Shown one piece after another: positions 5,340 through 6,662 of a stretch of DNA of 6,662 nt. Every line of letters starts with the position of its first letter. The stretch's first letter is position 1. Under the pieces are notes generated by a model, which ran no database searches, was not told where the DNA came from, and saw only the letters and a list, made by a program, of their open reading frames with translations. The position numbers and the translations under genes were made by a program. Source of the stretch: an uncultured Bacillaceae bacterium (GTDB taxonomy: Bacteria; Bacillota; Bacilli; Bacillales; Caldibacillaceae); contig CALGYZ010000078.1 of the NCBI GenBank assembly GCA_937934645.1, positions 1-6,662 on the forward strand. Direction: 5' to 3'.

Positions 5340-5660
5340 TCGAAAAACCGTAGCCTGAAATCTGAATGCAAAAATGGATCCAGTTCTTTAAACCGGGATC
5401 CAATCTGCTCACGGTTTCTCTTAAACGGGATCTTGTTCGTTAATGCAGAGCCCAAATAACAGCCGGTTCTTCTAAAACAAAACTTAGTTCGATAAACCGG
5501 ATCCATTTTTGTAAAAGGTTTCTCCAATTCGTTCTCCAATTCGTGTTCTAGTTTGACAATCTAAAACCCAATATGAAATCTATAATCAAAAACGGGATCC
5601 AGTTCCTTAAACCAGACCCCGAAATACAAGTGATTCCTCCAAAACAGACACCGGTTCCGA
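5340..5660. repeat. Degenerate GGATCC-containing repeat cluster
   Basis: The motif AAAC(C/G)GGATCC recurs in one orientation with drift: TTTAAACCGGGATCC (5387-5401), TTAAACGGGATCT (5421-5433), ATAAACCGGATCC (5492-5504) and AAAAACGGGATCC (5588-5600). A further GGATCC lies at 5376-5381. AGTTC(T/C)TTAAACC follows GGATCC at 5382 and 5601, and AGTTCGATAAACC occurs at 5486-5498. More distant relatives such as ACCGGTTCC appear near 5650. A perfect 12-bp tandem duplication (TCTCCAATTCGT, 5521-5544) lies inside. The spacing is irregular (about 20-95 bp), so this is not a CRISPR array. On the minus strand the motif reads GSRFKELDP within an open frame of 127 codons (5156-5539) that lacks a ribosome binding site and any known domain; I treat that frame as a by-product of the repeats. 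The whole 5156-5714 stretch has no gene I can support. Confidence 0.55.
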
Positions 5661-5714
5661 ATGTGTCAGTAGTAAACCGCCACACCTTTAAAGAAAGGTT
5701 GGAATATATACAAT

Positions 5715-6182
5715 TTATTCCCAAGACATATCCTGTTCCCTGGCCCGGTCTTCCGATACAACCTTTATTCCGTTTCTTTTAAGCAAGGCAGCGGTGACTC
5801 CGTTTCCAGCGATTTTTTCACCCGTGAATTCCCCGTTATAAATCATGGAACTTCCGCAGGATGGACTGTTTTCCTTAAGAATAACAAGGGTTGCGTTCAC
5901 CTGCTTCACTTTTTCCAAAGCAGCATAAGCGCCTTTGATAAAAAACTCCGTGACATCCTCGCCGGATTCATTGATTACCCTTGCCTTTCCGTCCAGCACA
6001 TCTTCCCCGTCCCCGCCGACGATTTCCGCAGGCACCCTTGGTGTGGGAAGTCCGCCCAATACCTCGGGACAAACGGTTATTGCTTTCTTTTCCTTGACTA
6101 ACCGGCCAATTTTATCATCAAGACAATGGCCCCCATCGTATCTCACCTTTAAACCTGCCAAACAGGAACTGACTACGATCAC
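5715..6182 (-). CDS. DUF523 family protein (YbbK-like)
   Basis: This 155-residue cytoplasmic protein is a stand-alone member of DUF523, a conserved family with no firmly established biochemical role known to me. The family pattern is clear: IVVSSCLAGLKVRYDGG at the N-terminus (C7, with C20 following), TVCPEVLGGLPTPRVPAEI (C38) and LKENSPSCGSSMIYNGEFTG (C109), with conserved cysteines that suggest a metal or Fe-S site. I choose the GTG at 6182 because AGGTGA lies about six bases upstream and the product then begins at the family's normal start. An ATG seven codons further up (6203) has no ribosome binding site and would add residues atypical of the family. The gene stands alone, with no clear terminator after its stop and no obvious link to the ABC operon. 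All motif cysteines are present and the length is normal. Confidence 0.92.
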   Translation of the reverse strand: MIVVSSCLAGLKVRYDGGHCLDDKIGRLVKEKKAITVCPEVLGGLPTPRVPAEIVGGDGEDVLDGKARVINESGEDVTEFFIKGAYAALEKVKQVNATLVILKENSPSCGSSMIYNGEFTGEKIAGNGVTAALLKRNGIKVVSEDRAREQDMSWE

Positions 6183-6352
6183 AGCCTTCACCTGCCAGTG
6201 CATTTTGATTTGTTTTTTACAAAAAAACCCACTACCATTTTATTCCAAAACCCAAGTCCTTGTCTTCAAACCAAACGGCATAATCCCGGCCACTGTAAAA
6301 CTTTCCATTCCTTAGTGTAATCCCGGCCGCTGCATATATTCGCGTCCATGCA
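6183..6352. other. Intergenic region with a short direct repeat
   Basis: Between the DUF523 gene and the small membrane frame I see no gene. TAATCCCGGCC(A/G)CTG occurs twice in the same orientation, at 6281-6295 and 6318-6332, 37 bases apart, with 14 of 15 bases identical. An A-run of seven lies at about 6221-6227. No convincing promoter for the DUF523 gene was found, although TAAAAT-like -10 sequences occur on the minus strand. Confidence 0.4.
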
Positions 6353-6522
6353 CTATCCGTTTTTGGACAGTTGTTCTTTAATTTCCTCCGGTTTCGTGTC
6401 AAATTCCGCTAACAACTTTATCGTACCGTTGAAAAAATGAGCAACTCTCGAAATTAAATAGATAATTACCAAAAATAGAACCATACCCATAATAGCTTCA
6501 ACTGCTCATTTTTCTCTCTCCT
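6353..6522 (-). pseudogene. Possible small single-pass membrane protein, start region out of frame
   Basis: A small frame on the minus strand encodes MGMVLFLVIIYLISRVAHFF followed by a charged tail with FDTKPEEIKEQLSKNG: one membrane helix and a short amphipathic segment, 45 residues if begun at ATG 6490. That ATG has no close ribosome binding site. An excellent one, AGGAG at 6518-6522, lies eight bases before another ATG at 6509, but that frame reads only M-S-S-stop (TGA). Removing one base just after ATG 6509 would give a 51-residue protein beginning MAVEAIMGMV. The gene is therefore either freshly frameshifted or translated by termination-reinitiation after the tripeptide. A hairpin (AACAGGA/TCCTGTT, 6558-6575) and a -35-like TTGACT (6643-6648) lie upstream. 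I do not recognise the family. Confidence 0.45.
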
Positions 6523-6662
6523 TTTAATTGCAAAAATCATCCATAAACTGTGTATTGAACAGGACTTTTCCTGTTGAACTCATCCTTAAAACAAGCAAGA
6601 CACACTTCCACAAGCAGTCTATCAAATAATCCCAAAAATATTAGTCAAAAACAAAAATTTAA
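6523..6662. other. Upstream region of the small membrane frame
   Basis: This is non-coding and AT-rich. It contains the stem AACAGGA (6558-6564) / TCCTGTT (6569-6575) around a CTTT loop, about 50 bases before the small frame's ribosome binding site. On the minus strand TTGACT at 6643-6648 could be a -35 element, but the -10 at the proper distance (TTGATA) is poor. Confidence 0.35.

Noticed and set aside
5156..5539. 127-codon minus-strand frame between the DUF523 gene and the ABC operon
   Set aside because: No ribosome binding site and no domain; its GSRFKELDP segments match the DNA repeat. Kept as a repeat, not as a gene.
5340..5660. CRISPR array
   Set aside because: The repeats are short, diverged and irregularly spaced, with no uniform spacers and no cas genes.
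5573..5782. 69-codon plus-strand frame
   Set aside because: It lacks a ribosome binding site, starts in the repeat cluster and overlaps the 3' end of the DUF523 gene antisense.

Overview
The window reads as chromosomal sequence from a low-to-moderate GC Firmicute, most likely a member of the Bacillaceae. The grounds are consistent AGGAGG-type ribosome binding sites, GTG and TTG starts, U-tailed terminators, a GC-rich structured repeat of a kind I recall from Bacillaceae intergenic regions, and the gene families present. Every gene I accept lies on the minus strand, so the window reads biologically from right to left. Species assignment is not possible from sequence alone.

Right to left: (1) 6353-6522, a possible small single-pass membrane protein whose well-placed ribosome binding site and ATG are one base out of frame with the body. 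(2) 5715-6182, an intact DUF523 (YbbK-like) protein with a GTG start. (3) 5156-5714, no convincing gene but a degenerate family of AAAC(C/G)GGATCC motifs. (4) 4901-5160, intergenic: a plus-strand Rho-independent terminator with no recognised gene upstream of it, then a bipartite dyad followed by a T-rich tract that could act as attenuator or operator for the operon to its left. (5) 2198-4900, an operon: ABC-2 type ATPase, ABC-2 permease, LytTR-family DNA-binding regulator, DUF3021 membrane protein, terminator. The two transporter genes are intact. The two regulatory genes are not: the LytTR gene has two in-frame stop codons in its first 29 codons and the DUF3021 gene has a one-base deletion in an A-run. 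(6) About 1445-2190, a single-gene IS200-type insertion sequence with intact tnpA and hairpins near both ends. (7) About 1055-1434, a structured repeat with imperfect terminal inverted repeats and an internal ~62-bp duplication. It abuts the IS200 element on one side and, on the other, (8) a decayed DDE transposase fragment (about 566-1050). (9) 1-565, AT-rich sequence with no recognisable gene.

Functionally, the core is a two-component ABC exporter co-transcribed with a LytTR/DUF3021 pair. From family knowledge, DUF3021 proteins are commonly encoded next to LytTR regulators and are thought to be membrane partners that modulate them, and such pairs often sit with ABC-2 transporters. Here the transporter seems to have outlived its own regulators. 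The left third is a scrapyard of mobile DNA: IS200 next to a MITE-like repeat next to a dead transposase. I see no CRISPR array, tRNA, rRNA or recognised defence system.
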